From NCBI GenBank assembly GCA_015680685.1, contig MNCI01038293.1, forward strand, positions 191,006 to 255,005: a stretch of DNA of 64,000 nt, written 5' to 3'. Position 1 is the first letter of the stretch. Each line of letters begins with the position of its first letter. The DNA is from Gnetum montanum (taxonomy: Eukaryota > Streptophyta > Gnetopsida > Gnetales > Gnetaceae). Shown piece by piece: positions 1 to 11,469 of this stretch. The position numbers and the translations under genes were made by a program. The notes beneath the pieces were generated by a model. It was given only the letters and a program-made list of their open reading frames with translations. It made no database searches and was not told the origin of the DNA.

Positions 1-3000
1 AATTTGATAGGTTTTTTTTGTAGTCCCAAAGTGCATGGACAAGCCACTCATGCCACTTACATTTATTATTCTTCAACATATTTTTGAGCAAGTTTATGAT
101 GGCCTTATTGTCTACTTTAGCTTGTCCATTAGCTTGGAGGTAGTACGGTGATGAGAAGGAATGCTTAATGCTTAGGTCATGACAGAATTTTTTCATTTCT
201 TGGCTACTACATTATGATCCATTGTTCATGTCTATGGTCATAGGTATGACAAAATGAGCTAGTATGTTGTCAATTATGAATCTAAAAACTTGTTTAGATG
301 TTATTCTTCTTAGGGGAATAGCTTCAACCCACTTTGTGAAGTATTCAATTATAGTTATGATAAAGCTATGCCTATAGAAGACTTAGGCATTATAGATCCA
401 ATGATATTGAATCCCCACTATTGAAATGGCCAAGTTATCTAAATGATGTGTAACTTATTTGGTGGTACGTGTATAAAGTTGCTATGCCATTGGCACATGT
501 TACAAGTTTTAATATTTTTTAAGAAATCACTTTTCATATAGGGCTAGTAATAGCCTAGTTATCTAATCTTAGCAGCCATGACTCTAGGTCCTATATGTTT
601 TCCACATATATCCTTGTGGACCTGATTTAGGATTATGAAGGCTTTGGTTTTTCCAAAGAATACTATATTGATTATTTACATATAACATCCTTTTGAGCAG
701 TAGTCATGCCTTGTGAAGGTTCACCATGCATAAGATAAAACTTGATATCATCATATCACTTCTTTAGGGGGTAGTATGAAGTACAACCAAAAAGGTATCC
801 TTAGTGCTTTACATGATGGAAATGGCATAGTCCATAGTTAAGGTGGGAAATTTGCTAAACACATCTGACATCACATTGAGGGCCAAGGTTGCAATGGTGT
901 CAGCTATAGTGTTCTTAGTTTGGGGCACATCTTGGATATCAATGTCTGTAAATTGTTGTAGCAGTTTCTTTCCTAGGTCATAGTAAGGCTGTAAATGTTT
1001 GGATTTACATGCATAAACCTTGGTTACTTGATTAACCACAAGTTGTGAGTAACTTTTGATCATTAAGAATTTAATTCCTTGGTCACAAGCTACCATCATC
1101 CCTCTGATCAAACCCTCATACTTTGCTATATTGTTGGTACAAGAAAATTTGAAATAGTAAGGGTTGGATTTCACTAGATGGAAATGTTATGATGATAGTG
1201 GCACTAGCCCCATGGATAGTTGAAGCTTCGTCAAAGTTCATTACCAGCTGATAGCCCTCAGGCACATTGTTAACAATGTTGATGTATTCATCTAGATATT
1301 TAGGATTCATAGTTACATGGTCTTCTACTAGTGAAATAGTAAGTTGTTTGGATATAGCTTAACCTTTCGTTGAAACTTGAGAAACATATTGAAGGTTCAA
1401 CTCCATTTTTCTAGCTTTCCAACAAGCTATTTGACTACTCTCATCGATGTTGGTCATTATGGCTCTAAGCACATTATCTTTGCAAATGACATTGACTTGT
1501 TTCCTAAAGAGGTAGTGTCTCCACTTCTTCAATGAAAAGACTAGGGCTAGACAATAATTATCCACTTTAGTGTATCATGTCTCATGGGATACTAATGCAT
1601 GGCTTAAGTAGTATATGGGTAACTTCCCTCCATCATCTCTCTTTTGACAAAGTAGAGAGGAAATGGATGCATTATAGATAGCAAGGTAAATGTTAAATGG
1701 TTTATCCTCTTGTGAAGAATAGACAATCGGTAGTTGTGCCAACTCTTGCTTAAGGTTTTCAAAGGCTTCTTGGCATTGATCTATCCACTCATAGTGAACT
1801 CCTTTCTTAAGAAAGTGTTGCATGGGTTGAAACTTATCCATAAGCCTAGTGATGAACCTATAGATAAATTGCAATCTTCCTTGAAATCCTTGAAGCTAAT
1901 TAATATTAGTTGATGCTACCAAGTTGGATATGGCCTTAAACCTTATTAGGATTAACTCATATTCCTACTTCAGATACTACAAAGCCAAGAATCTTACTAA
2001 TTTTGATGCCAAAGACACACTTTTTAGGATTAAACCTAAGCTCATATTTAAGACATCATTTAAGTACAAGGTCAAGGTAATGTGTATGGTCATCAACCAC
2101 TTTGCACTTAATAGCTATATCATCCACATAATCGTTAAGCAAATCAAGCATGTGATCACTAAGGATATATGTTAAAGCTCTTTGGTAGATTCCTCCTATG
2201 TTCTTTATGTCAAAGGGCATCATGGTATAACAAAAGGTACTCCAAGGGGTCATGAAGGTTGTACTGAGTTGATGCTCTAAGATAATCCTAATTTGGTAGT
2301 ATCTCAAGAACCAATCCATAAAGGATAATTAGGTATGTCCAACTATAGTATTGATAAGTTGATCATAACTAGGCAAAGGAAAATCATCTTTGATAGTTGC
2401 CTTATTTAGGTCTCAGAAATCTATGCAAATACAAATACTTCCATTTTTTATAGGGACTACCACTATATTGGATACCCATTTTATGTAATCAATAGCCCTA
2501 ATGAAACCAACTTGGTATAGTTTTGTGATTTTATCATGAATTGCTAAAGCCAAATTTGGTTTAATATTATGAACCTTTTACTTAATTAGTCTAATGCTAT
2601 GATTAAATATGATGTTATGTTGGACTAAACATGGATCTAGACTTGACATATCCTCATATGACTAGGCAAATACCTTAATGTTGTCTTGTAGGACCTTGGT
2701 GATGTCTTCAGCCTATTGAGATTCTAATGAGAAACTTAGTTTTAGTGTTTTCTCCTTACCACTATGTGTCATGATAGGAACCTCAACTGGATAGTCTTTA
2801 GTAAGGTTGCCACCCTCAAGGTTAAGGATTTTAACTAGGTTTTCACACCATTCTAGAGGTTTCTCTATAGAATCTATGTAATCTATAAGACTCTTAGGCT
2901 TGAGATCTAGGCAATTAGATCAATATACTATTCAAAATTTTCATAGGATCCACTTAGGTTCAATGGTAAGGTGATTTACTTCCAGGTGTTCATACTCCAA

Positions 3001-3010
3001 TCTCGCATAT
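1..3010 (-). pseudogene. Ty3/gypsy (Tat-like) pol remnant: RT, RNase H, integrase
   Basis: Read on the reverse strand, this is a decayed pol polyprotein that would copy element RNA and integrate the cDNA. RT lies at about 2700-1880: FWDLNKATIKDDFPLP precedes the catalytic YVDD box at 2130-2119, which is intact. RNase H follows at about 1874-809 (TNNIAKYEGLIRGM, SQLVVNQV). The integrase zinc-binding part is at about 640-540 (QVHKDICGKHIGPRVM). The integrase core runs to the window edge and ends in KWHEWLVHALWDYKKN. The core is dead: the second catalytic Asp reads Asn (MNNGS, about 225-212) and the catalytic Glu reads Lys (NGQAKVDNK, about 105-85), both G-to-A changes. Coding similarity stops near 3010 without protease or gag, so the 5' part is missing. 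The closest relative in this window is the pol of IN1 (20074-22124). Lineage is inferred from residue patterns. Confidence 0.85.
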
Positions 3011-3660
3011 CAACCATAAGCACATTAAGTGGAACCTAAGTAAAAATGAGTAAATAATGCTAAAATGATATAAAATACCTTAGTAAATATGTAAACACAT
3101 GCTATCCTAATGTCAAAGAAGATCAACCAAGGCTATGGGATGTAGGTGACAATAAATGAGATGGAATAAAGATAAAAAAAGGCCAAAACAAGTTGAAAAA
3201 CCCTTAAAATATGGAAGGTAAGGTCAAAAATGAAAAATAAAGTTAGACTTTTGCTAGTTTAAGGCCTTGGTAGGCTATGGCTACATGGTGTTAAATTATG
3301 ATCAAAGATGGTCAAACCCCATCACTTAACATCAATCAAGGCTAAACTAGGATCAAATGAGGTCATAATAGAGGAAAAAAAGATAAGTGTGATGAAACTA
3401 ACTTGATTTAGAGGCTAGATGAGGTTAATTAATAGTAATGAATGTCAAAATGCATCAAAATATCAAAACAAGTCAAAACACCATGAAATGAGGTCAAATC
3501 CATTAGAATGGAATACATGTGATAAAAATTATTAAATACTAGGTAAAAAAGATTAGATATTGCTAGTTTTAGGCCTTACCAGGCCATGGTATAGGGCTAC
3601 AAGGTTGCTAGAGAAGTTTGGACACATCTAGGGGTTGTTCCAGGGATGTTGAGGCAAACT
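3010..3660. other. non-coding DNA with a ~309-bp-spaced duplicated segment
   Basis: No coding frame was found. A segment near 3248 (TTTGCTAGTTTAAGGCCTTGG and following) recurs in diverged form near 3557 (ATTGCTAGTTTTAGGCCTTAC). It is either the proximal part of the palindrome array that follows or the 5' non-coding part of an element truncated at 3010. Nothing else is recognisable. Confidence 0.4.
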
Positions 3661-5524
3661 TGGCATTTTTCCTTATCACTACGCTAGGCTCCACTAGTGC
3701 TACATTGGCCTAGTGTAGTCTTGCATTCCCTAGCATAGTCAACACTCATGGGAACTTTCCCAAGCTTAGTATGATCACTTTTCAACTCTTTATGATCCAA
3801 AGAACTAGAGCAGGGAGTTGCTACTAAATATTTACAAGTTTTGACACTATTTCCACCTCCCATAAGATTGAAAAACATGTTTCCATTCGTAACTACACTT
3901 GGCCAGTGTAGCCATGGTAGGATCCAACATAGTCACATGGAATAAATGGCTTCATAGGGTTTTTGGGTTGGGATTAGTGCTTTGTTAGCTTCCTAGGTTA
4001 GTGCAGGATCATTGGAGGATTGAATTGACTATTTGAATATCAAATTTGGACAATAGAAGTGGGTTTTATGGGATTTTCCATTTAAATACACAGGGCCAAC
4101 ATAGTCATGCATGGTGCTAGCATAGTCATGTGAATTTTGGTGTTTTCAAGGCTAAAATGAAGTGGAATTACAATTGTATGGGTTAGAACATGGTTTTGGA
4201 ATTTCTAAGTCATTTTTGAGATATTTTGAGTGGTATACTATTGGTTGATGTTGCCACAAAATGGGTTCCTACTATGACTACATTGGGTGTACTCATAGGC
4301 CTTCCCAACATAGTCCTAGATAGGAAATAAGTTTTAAGGTACAATCAATCATGCTAATGGACTTCCAAGGTCACTAGTGCTAATGGCTAGGGATTTAGTA
4401 ACAAAGTTGTCAGTTTTGTTGCTTTCCTTGGTGTTGGAATGGCCAAATACCTCTTGACTACGCTACATGCAATCCCCAACATAGTTAAAATGTTTGGGAT
4501 TAAAAATGATGTATTTTGACTCATTTCTCAAGGTTTCAAGGTCTTAGGATGCTTTGAAAAGGTTATAGGTCTTTCTATGGGTCAATTTTGGCTATTTTTG
4601 AGATGTTTTGAGCTTTTCCATGTTGACTACACTGGGTTACACTAGTGACTACACTAGCCCAACATAGTCATGCAGGTTTCTAGCATAGTCATGAGATTTG
4701 GCATGAAAAATAATGAGTTTTGGCTAACTCCCAAGTTTGATGGTTCCAATATGCTCTAGTAAGATCCTATAGTTGAAAATGATGTTCTCATGGTTGGATT
4801 TGACTTATTTTTGGCTCCAACATGTTGACTATGCTAGGTAGCCTTAGTGACTATGTTGACTTAGTGTAGCCACACCATTCCTAGTATAGTTGAAGTTGGA
4901 AAAAGCCAAAAATGGGAAAAGTGGTAAGCTTTATCTTGGGTTTCAAGTCTACTAGGTTTTTGGATTCTTGAGAAGTGCGTTTAATTGGGAAATGACTTAT
5001 TTCAAGCTTCCTTAGTGGACTACACTAGGAACCACCAATGACTACACTGGCCCAATGTAGTCACCTTTGGAAAATGGGTTTTGAAGTAGGAAATGGCCAA
5101 ATGTTTCTTCTATATGTAGTTTGACATGTTCCTAAGGTCTCTAGCTGTGGATTTGGACTTGAAAATGATTCATTTATGTGTTTTGATTGGACTATGCTAG
5201 GCACCACCAATGACTACATTGGCCTAACATGGTCACCTTATTTCAACGTTATTCATACTTGGGAAATGAATTTTCATGGATTTTTATAGGGTTTTTGGGA
5301 AATTAGTCAATATTATAAGATCAATGGAGGTCTTAGGGAGGTGTGGAGGGTCTAAGATGAAGTTTTGTAGGTATAGCATTGTTTCTATTATTAATGTTAT
5401 CCCTAAACCCTATGACTACATTGGGCTAGTGTAGTCACAACCTCCCAATTATGTAGTCATGGGTTGTATCTAGTTTGTAACACTATTTTATTAGTTTGAC
5501 CAAGTTTTAAGGCTATTATGAACT

Positions 5525-5830
5525 TTGGCTAGGGTTTGGGAATATGGTATGGAGATTTGGAGTCAATTAGAGGCTAGATGGGCTAGGAATGATCTATTCC
5601 ATCTTGGACTATGCTGGGCTAGTGTGGTCATGCTATTACCAAGCATAGTCACACTAAGAGTCTTGTCTACAACAAGATTTGATGCCATTTGGGTGCGTGG
5701 TAACTACCAATTCCAACTCCTAGTTGCTGATTTGGGTATAGGGTTCCATGGGTTCATGATTAGAATGGATGGGTTGTTGGGAAGTAGGGAAATGCCTCAT
5801 ATCCCATTAGACTATGCTGGGCCAATGTAG
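5525..5830 (+). other. chance open frame inside the palindrome array, not a gene
   Basis: This 101-codon frame spans two palindrome units (near 5606 and 5809) and encodes nothing recognisable. Its stop and start fall inside array sequence. I list it only so that it is not mistaken for a gene. Confidence 0.6.
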
Positions 5831-6205
5831 TCTAGCTCCAAGTAAGCATAATCACATGAAAAACCAATTTTTAGATGAATTTTGTGGTTTTTTGGCAACT
5901 CAGTTTATACCAATGTCAACACTTCCTTGTCCAACTTGATTATGAAGTTTTTTGATAAGGATGGAGTACCTAGGATTGGGTTTTTTGAGTGGATGGAATT
6001 TTTCATATATTCTAAGGTTTCTCCGAGTGTAGTTAAGCCTAGAAGCCTAAAATTCTAGCATAGTCATGGAATAGGCTTTTTTTTCCAGCGCCTAGTGAGG
6101 CCCACATGGATTTAACAGGTTTGACATGGAATAGATCTCTCATACCCAGCATAGTCTAACCTTCTAATTTCAATTACTAAGTTAAGTTGGAGTTGCATAT
6201 GGAAA

Positions 6206-6210
6206 CTAAG
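6206..6210. repeat. left target-site duplication of E1 (CTAAG)
   Basis: CTAAG directly precedes the TGATGAATTG start of the 5' LTR and is repeated exactly at 26122-26126 after the 3' LTR end. Five-base duplications are typical of Ty3/gypsy integration. Confidence 0.93.
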
Positions 6211-7051
6211 TGATGAATTGTGATTCATTAGACCATGATATCGCACCCGCAATATCACGTACGTGATATCAACTACGTGATATCATGGCCTAGCTCTTGA
6301 TATCCGATGCGTGATATCACGGTTCCCGTGTGAACCTATAAATACACAATGGGACACATGGGAAAGTAGTAGTCAGTTTAGTGTTAGAGTAGAATATTTT
6401 GTCATTTTTTCCTCTCAACTCTCTCTCCCAATGCATGCCCGCAGTGTGATGATTGTAATTGTATAGTACCTTTATTCGAGTGTGATGTACTTGGACATGC
6501 GCATGACTAGAAATAAAGATCGAGATTACTTCATCATTGTAGCATTCATTTAGTTTAATTATTTAATTATTATTGTTATTTATTTATTTTATAGTTAATA
6601 TCTCTTCACCCTAAACTCCTTAAATGTAGAATGAGTATGACTTAATCATGAACATTCAAGTGTGACTACTTGGTATCCGAGTAGTGTACCTAGGCCATGC
6701 ACTTGGTAATCCTAGTGGTAGTCATGCACAAGCTCCAATATGTATATAGATGATTAAGGAATAGATGCTCATCGCACTTAGGCTAGCTTAGATTCTCTCT
6801 CCCTTTTCCCTCTTAGTTAAATTAAAGTTACCTTCCATTACCTCTAGGAGTAGCACTGGGATAGAAATCATATCATACACCTCACTATAGACTAAACCAT
6901 ATGTGACAAAGCAAATACTAGTCCATGTGGGAAGATAGTGAACTACAATCAATGAGTAACTATCTAGATACCACAACTAGCCTATCTATGGAGTTCACGT
7001 GAAATGCTTGTATTCGTATGGTTGAGTGTAGGGGTACCTCGTCAATCATCA
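6211..7051 (+). repeat. E1 5' LTR (841 bp)
   Basis: It begins TGATGAATTG and ends GTCAATCATCA. U3 holds a GATATC-type palindrome array (6238-6325). The TATA box TATAAATACA is at 6337-6346. AATAAA in the R region lies near 6512. U5 ends with GGTTGAGTGTAGGGGTACCTC, a block shared by every LTR of this family in the window. The matching 3' LTR is 14426-15015 plus 25873-26121. Confidence 0.93.
6238..6346 (+). promoter_or_regulatory. U3 palindrome array plus TATA box, E1 5' LTR
   Basis: Several overlapping copies of GTGATATCAC-like and ATATCACGTACGTGATAT palindromes lie 15-100 bp upstream of TATAAATACA (6337). This position fits an enhancer or factor-binding cluster for LTR transcription. The function is inferred. 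The position relative to TATA is the same in the other LTRs of the family even where the palindrome sequence differs. Confidence 0.65.
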
Positions 7052-7052
7052 T

Positions 7053-7070
7053 TGGCACCATTGCCAAGGA
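7053..7070 (+). promoter_or_regulatory. primer-binding site, tRNA-Asp type, mutated
   Basis: TGGCACCATTGCCAAGGA begins two bases after the LTR end. Plant tRNA-Asp 3' ends give a complement that differs from this at four positions, and at each one this copy has A where the complement has G. tRNA-Asp priming is known for Athila-type elements. The four changes fit cytosine deamination on the opposite strand. Confidence 0.8.
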
Positions 7071-7189
7071 CAGTGCTAGTTATCTAGATTAGTTATATCA
7101 TACAAGATCACTGTAACAAAGTATTAACAATATATCTTTTAGAAAATAAATTAAATTCAATTCAATTAAGTCTCACACCACCCACAACA

Positions 7190-9523
7190 ATGTATTTCTC
7201 ACAAGACTCTGAAAATGCAACAATGAGTAAGGTAATTCATTGGAGAACCAACAAGTTATATGATGATGAAGATAAAATTTTGAGTAATAAACCTTATGCA
7301 AGAGTCCCCTAAGTTCATGAACACCCCAAAAATACTCAAAGACTTTCTTCATCCAACTTTGACACCTCTAGTAAGGATGAGACATCCCATAGAACGAGGA
7401 GGACCAAAAGGCCTAGGACCTTCTCAACAACTAATAAGAACTTATTTGGGGATGATTGGAAGACTTAAAAAACTCATAATGAGTTTTATAATTCCCTCTC
7501 TTCCTCTACTCCTTCAATGTCAAATTGTGACATAGATGACTATCTTTCAAGGGATTGGCATAGAACTAAAAATTGAGCTGACAAAGAAAATCGAGAATGC
7601 CAACATGAACAAGGATAACATCATTCCAACGCATAAACTCATAGCCACTTAGTGATGATGAATCCCTACTAGCTACTAAGAGCCTAATGCCTATACAAGA
7701 GACCATTCAAATATCCTGCAAGCATAGCAAGGAAAGTTGTCTACCTAGGCTTGACTTAAACAACTTTTCTAAGTTTTCTAAAAGTTATGATTTAGATCCG
7801 CAACATCATCTACAAGCCTTCTGTGATGCCTGTGTATGGAATACTAGTGATAATGGGTGGAAAAAACTTAAGCTCTTTCCTATGACACTCGTTGGCCAAG
7901 CAAAATTTTGATATAGATCATTAAAACCAAATTCAATCTGTAGTTGGCCAACAATGGTAGAACTCTTTACTGAATGATATCAAACCTATGCGAGAGTGTT
8001 GACCTTGAGGAGAAAAATCCAATAATGGAAACAAGAGCAACATGAACCCTTGGACATGGCCTTAGAAAGATATTATGCACTATTAAACAACTGCCTAGGC
8101 CATGGTTTCTTCAAGGAGAGGCTAATGTATCACATCATAGATGGGCTCTATAATGAAACAAGGGAGACCCTATAGATGTATGCCCGAGGTCAACTTTATG
8201 AACTTTGAACCCATCAAGTTCAAGAGCTTATTAAGTAGGTAGAAAAAGAAGAAGGATAAATGGCTAAATGGGAGAATGTTAAAAACTCTTAATAGGACCA
8301 AAATCTTGAATTAGAAAAGTTCCATAACCATAAATAGGAGAAATAAACTCACCTTGAGGAAGTGCAACCATTTCTACCTTTGCCAATGCAACAATCAGTA
8401 GATGAAATCATGGCAAAGATTAATAAGATGATGGAGTGGGTGCATGGAAAATATGGATAATATGCTAACAATAGTAGAGGCATAGTTATGTCAAATCAAG
8501 AAATAGGATAGGACACCATGCAACAATTAGAACAAATGGTAGAAGATAATAAGAATAGGAGCTCAGCTGCCAATCATATGTATCAATGTAATGCTTTTCT
8601 GTACGATCACCCCCAAAGGCCAATGCCCAATCTTGTCACATTTACATGAGCATTGGAGAGGAATGCTACATCTATATTTCTTATAGAAATATTAGGTTCA
8701 ACCATAATGGCAAAAGCCCAAGTCGTGGGGGAAGCCATCACCAACTCGACCATATCCTTTGTCTATCCCAACACCAAATGCTTACTATGTTCAACATCCA
8801 ATTTCTCCAATCATATCATCATCCTCTACTTCACCTCATCATTATCATTCTCTAGAATACTATCCACTCATACCTTCTCCACCAAGGTCACCACCTCATG
8901 TACCTTACACTTTTCCTCAGTAACAATATTCTCATCCTTCACCTCCTTCTACATCGTCACCAATTGTACCTGAAGGGTTTGCACCGTAGCATCAACCCAT
9001 GAACGTTACTTGTGCTAATACTAACAACAGTAGTGGAAACCCACCACACTAAAGGAATCCATTCTTTAGACATAACCATTGAAAGGAACACCTTAGTTTT
9101 GAAACCATTGCATCCTCCAACTCAGCACAAGTTCAACACTATGGTGCATCTTCCTCTTCAAACCCAACGCCTCATGTTACCTTATTAGGACCACCAATCA
9201 ATACTCTAACAACCATGTGGCCCAATGAATCTAGCCATGTAGGGAGACAAATTAATCCTTAAATACCATCTTACAATCACGGGTGCCATAGTGGGTTAGC
9301 TACTTATCACATGACCACATCTTATAATCTACCCCACTATGCCAACTAAAATCAAGTGTGTGAACCCCAATTTGAGAATATTCCTATCACCACCTCAAAA
9401 GACACCCAATGGTTTGGATATAACTGGACTCCAATGTTTCCAAAATTCTTGGATCTAAACTTTCCATTTATTAATTCTAGCCATGCTCGACTGTTTAGCT
9501 ATGAGGGGTATCCTCCATTCTAA
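7190..9523 (+). pseudogene. E1 gag (capsid/nucleocapsid), decayed
   Basis: The frame starts MYFSQDSENATMSKVIHWRTNKLYDDED, parallel to the E6 gag start at 62541, which decides the start codon. A charged low-complexity N-terminal part is followed by the capsid-like core at about 7735-8300 (PRLDLNNFSKFSKSYDLDP, HEPLDMALERYYALLNN). The zinc-knuckle region near 8585-8640 is broken: E6 has CNIC, this copy has CNAF. A Pro/Ser/Tyr-rich tail follows to TAA at 9521-9523. There are many stops and at least two frameshifts. At several stops E6 keeps Trp or Arg, for example Trp in WYRSLKPNS and LIKWV and Arg in LRTHQ. Confidence 0.82.
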
Positions 9524-10537
9524 CAATAGTAGAATTAATAAATTTTCTATGTTTCTTTAATTTTTTAAATTTTTGTTTTTTAGGTTTTCACCTTTTAATT
9601 TTTTGCTTTATCTTTTTGTCTTTTTATCTTTTTATGAGTAATCTCATCTATGAATAAAGCACTCATGTGACTCATTGGTTGAGGTGTTGTTCTCTACTAT
9701 CAAGTCTTAGGTGACTAATTACTTGAACAGCAAGCCCACTACATCTACCTACCCATTCCATTAATAAGAGGTTCTACCTTGGATATAATGATATTCCTAA
9801 TCATTAAAACTTAAAGTAACCTTGTGTTTATTATACCCAGAGCAAAGCAGGATGGACTAAGTAGGAATGGCCAAGGATGTGACATCAAGGGGACTTGTTC
9901 ATTCTCTTTGGTGACATCTGTAGGAGTTATCATGTAGCTTGGTTGTACTAAGATCCTTGTAGATCTAATGAAAAATGGGAGTAAGAGTAATCAAAAGAAA
10001 ATCAATCAAGGAAACTCAATGCTATTCTAGGGGGTCCCACTAGAAATACATGCACCCATGCCTGAAGGTAGGTAGCTTCCTTGGCTTAAGCATTCATTCA
10101 AAGAAGAGAGAGAGAGAGAAAAAAGAAGTACCATAAAGAAAAAGCACTCCTCCCTTGTACAAAACATCAAGTGATTGTATGCCTTTCCCTTATGATGCTC
10201 TCATTGTTGTTTATCATTGGGATGAAATAATGCAATGTCACTTATCAGAGAAATGGACTTGGTCCTAATTATTGAGCGACAGGTTAATGACACATTAATC
10301 ATGCCTTACAACTAAGGATTCATTGTGCCCTAGGCCAATTACCTCATGTCCCAATCTCTACAATCCCTTCTACAAATTCACCTCATCTCGTTGTCCATGA
10401 ATTTTTGATTTGTGTCTTGTGTAGCATGAAATTCCTACCTCTTCACGGTGGTATCTACATGTGTATGTTTTGTTGCATCGGTGTAGATTCTATTTAACCC
10501 TTCTAGTGCCTATAAAAATTTTAAGGTGTGGTTACGC

Positions 10538-10583
10538 AAGGGCATTATAGGTTGGAACCTACTTTGGGGAGGATCCACTTGTG
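10538..10583 (+). promoter_or_regulatory. conserved linker block with purine-rich core (E1 copy)
   Basis: AAGGGCATTATAGG, then CCTACTTTGGGGAGGATCC and ACTTGTG. Recognisable copies occur at 35641-35682 (E3), 41082-41125 reverse (B) and 53762-53806 reverse (E4). It is the best-conserved non-coding stretch of the linker. The role is unknown; the TTTGGGGAGGA core resembles a polypurine tract. Confidence 0.6.
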
Positions 10584-10879
10584 TAACCCTTGTAATCTAC
10601 ACTCACAAAACATCACCATCACATCATTTCATACCCTCCAATAATTACAATACTCTTTCCCTCATTATCCTTCTAGTTCAAATGTTCCTATGAACCGACA
10701 CATGTCCTTTCTCCTCATCTGATTCATGCATTCCATTTTCAGATTCTACACCATTATATTTTTTGGTGCCTTTAGAACTATTTAATATTACCTTGGACCT
10801 TTTACAACAACTTCAACTCCTTAATTTCTAAGTTTAGAATTTCAAAAATTTATCAATTTTTCTAAGTGCCCTACTTTAG

Positions 10880-10970
10880 ATAAGCCACAATATTGCGTCT
10901 AATGCAATATCACAGTAGCACTATCATGTACATGATGTCACGTCATGAAAAACTATATATATGGACCCCC
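10880..10970 (+). promoter_or_regulatory. candidate internal promoter for ORFX (E1)
   Basis: Palindromic segments (CACAATATTGC with GCAATATCAC, and ATCATGTACATGAT) are followed by CTATATATATGGACCCC at 10953-10968. The arrangement mirrors the LTR U3: palindromes, then TATA. CTATATATATG followed by GACCCC is conserved in B (near 40705) and E4 (near 53395), as is the downstream GGGGGAATTTTTTAAATTTT-like leader. Transcription from it is inferred. Confidence 0.6.
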
Positions 10971-11469
10971 CTGATGCATGTCAACATTGTTTTCAACTAT
11001 TCAAGTGGGGGAATTTTTTAAATTTTCTTCTATGACTCATAACTTGTGCACCTCTTGTTCCAATAGCCATAACTTACTTGCTAGTGCTCTGATTTTTATT
11101 TCAAAAGAACCTAATTGAACCTAGAGGGTTCAACATAGTCATGGGGGAGGGGCACACTTCAAATTACGTATAATTTTTTTTGGAATTCATCATCGTCTGA
11201 AGGATACTATAAAGGTTAATTGATTACAAAAAAGGATGATTAACATGTGCCAAAAATAATCTTATCTCCTCACCTACACAAGGAAATTAAATTTTAAAGC
11301 CACCTAATCAAATTAAGGGACCCAATATTAAAACTTTTAGGGGACATTTCCATAAGATTTTCTAACTCTGGATCACACAAAATAAGAAACGAATTTGTAA
11401 AGGAAGAAGTAAGGTATAACTTAAATTTTGTAAACAACCTTACTAACGGTTAGCCTCATGTGATTGCAG

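Larger units (their letters stand above)
3660..6210. repeat. array of near-palindromes spaced about 195 bp
   Basis: A motif built as TGACTACAYTGG, a short centre, then CCARTGTAGTCA recurs near 3690, 3890, 4095, 4275, 4457, 4624, 4824, 5018, 5190, 5412, 5606, 5809 and 6020, so at about 170-220 bp intervals. The clearest copies are 5039-5063 and 5413-5437. Each has 12-bp arms with one or two mismatches around a single central base. A second half-motif, CATAGTCATG or a variant, usually follows 20-40 bp later. Sequence between motifs also repeats: TTTTTGAGATRTTTTGAG occurs near 4215 and 4595. This is a strongly diverged tandem array. It continues beyond E1 at 26250-26310, so E1 inserted into it. 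Confidence 0.7.
9524..11469 (+). other. E1 non-coding linker between gag and ORFX
   Basis: No coding frame. It is homologous to the linkers of B (40169-42130, reverse) and E4 (52976-55005, reverse), and in part to E3 (34486-36443). Shared landmarks are CCCATTCCATTAATAAGAGG near 9760, a purine-rich AGAGAGAGA stretch near 10105, the conserved block at 10538-10583 and a promoter-like module at 10880-10970. In E4 the linker follows pol, so in E1 the pol gene has been lost between gag and linker. Confidence 0.75.

Noticed and set aside
1924-2175. Plus-strand frame over the RT region
   Set aside because: Shadow of the reverse-strand RT that carries the YVDD box.
5525-5830. Plus-strand 101-codon frame as a gene
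   Set aside because: It lies within the palindrome array and its residues come from repeat units; no homology or codon pattern.
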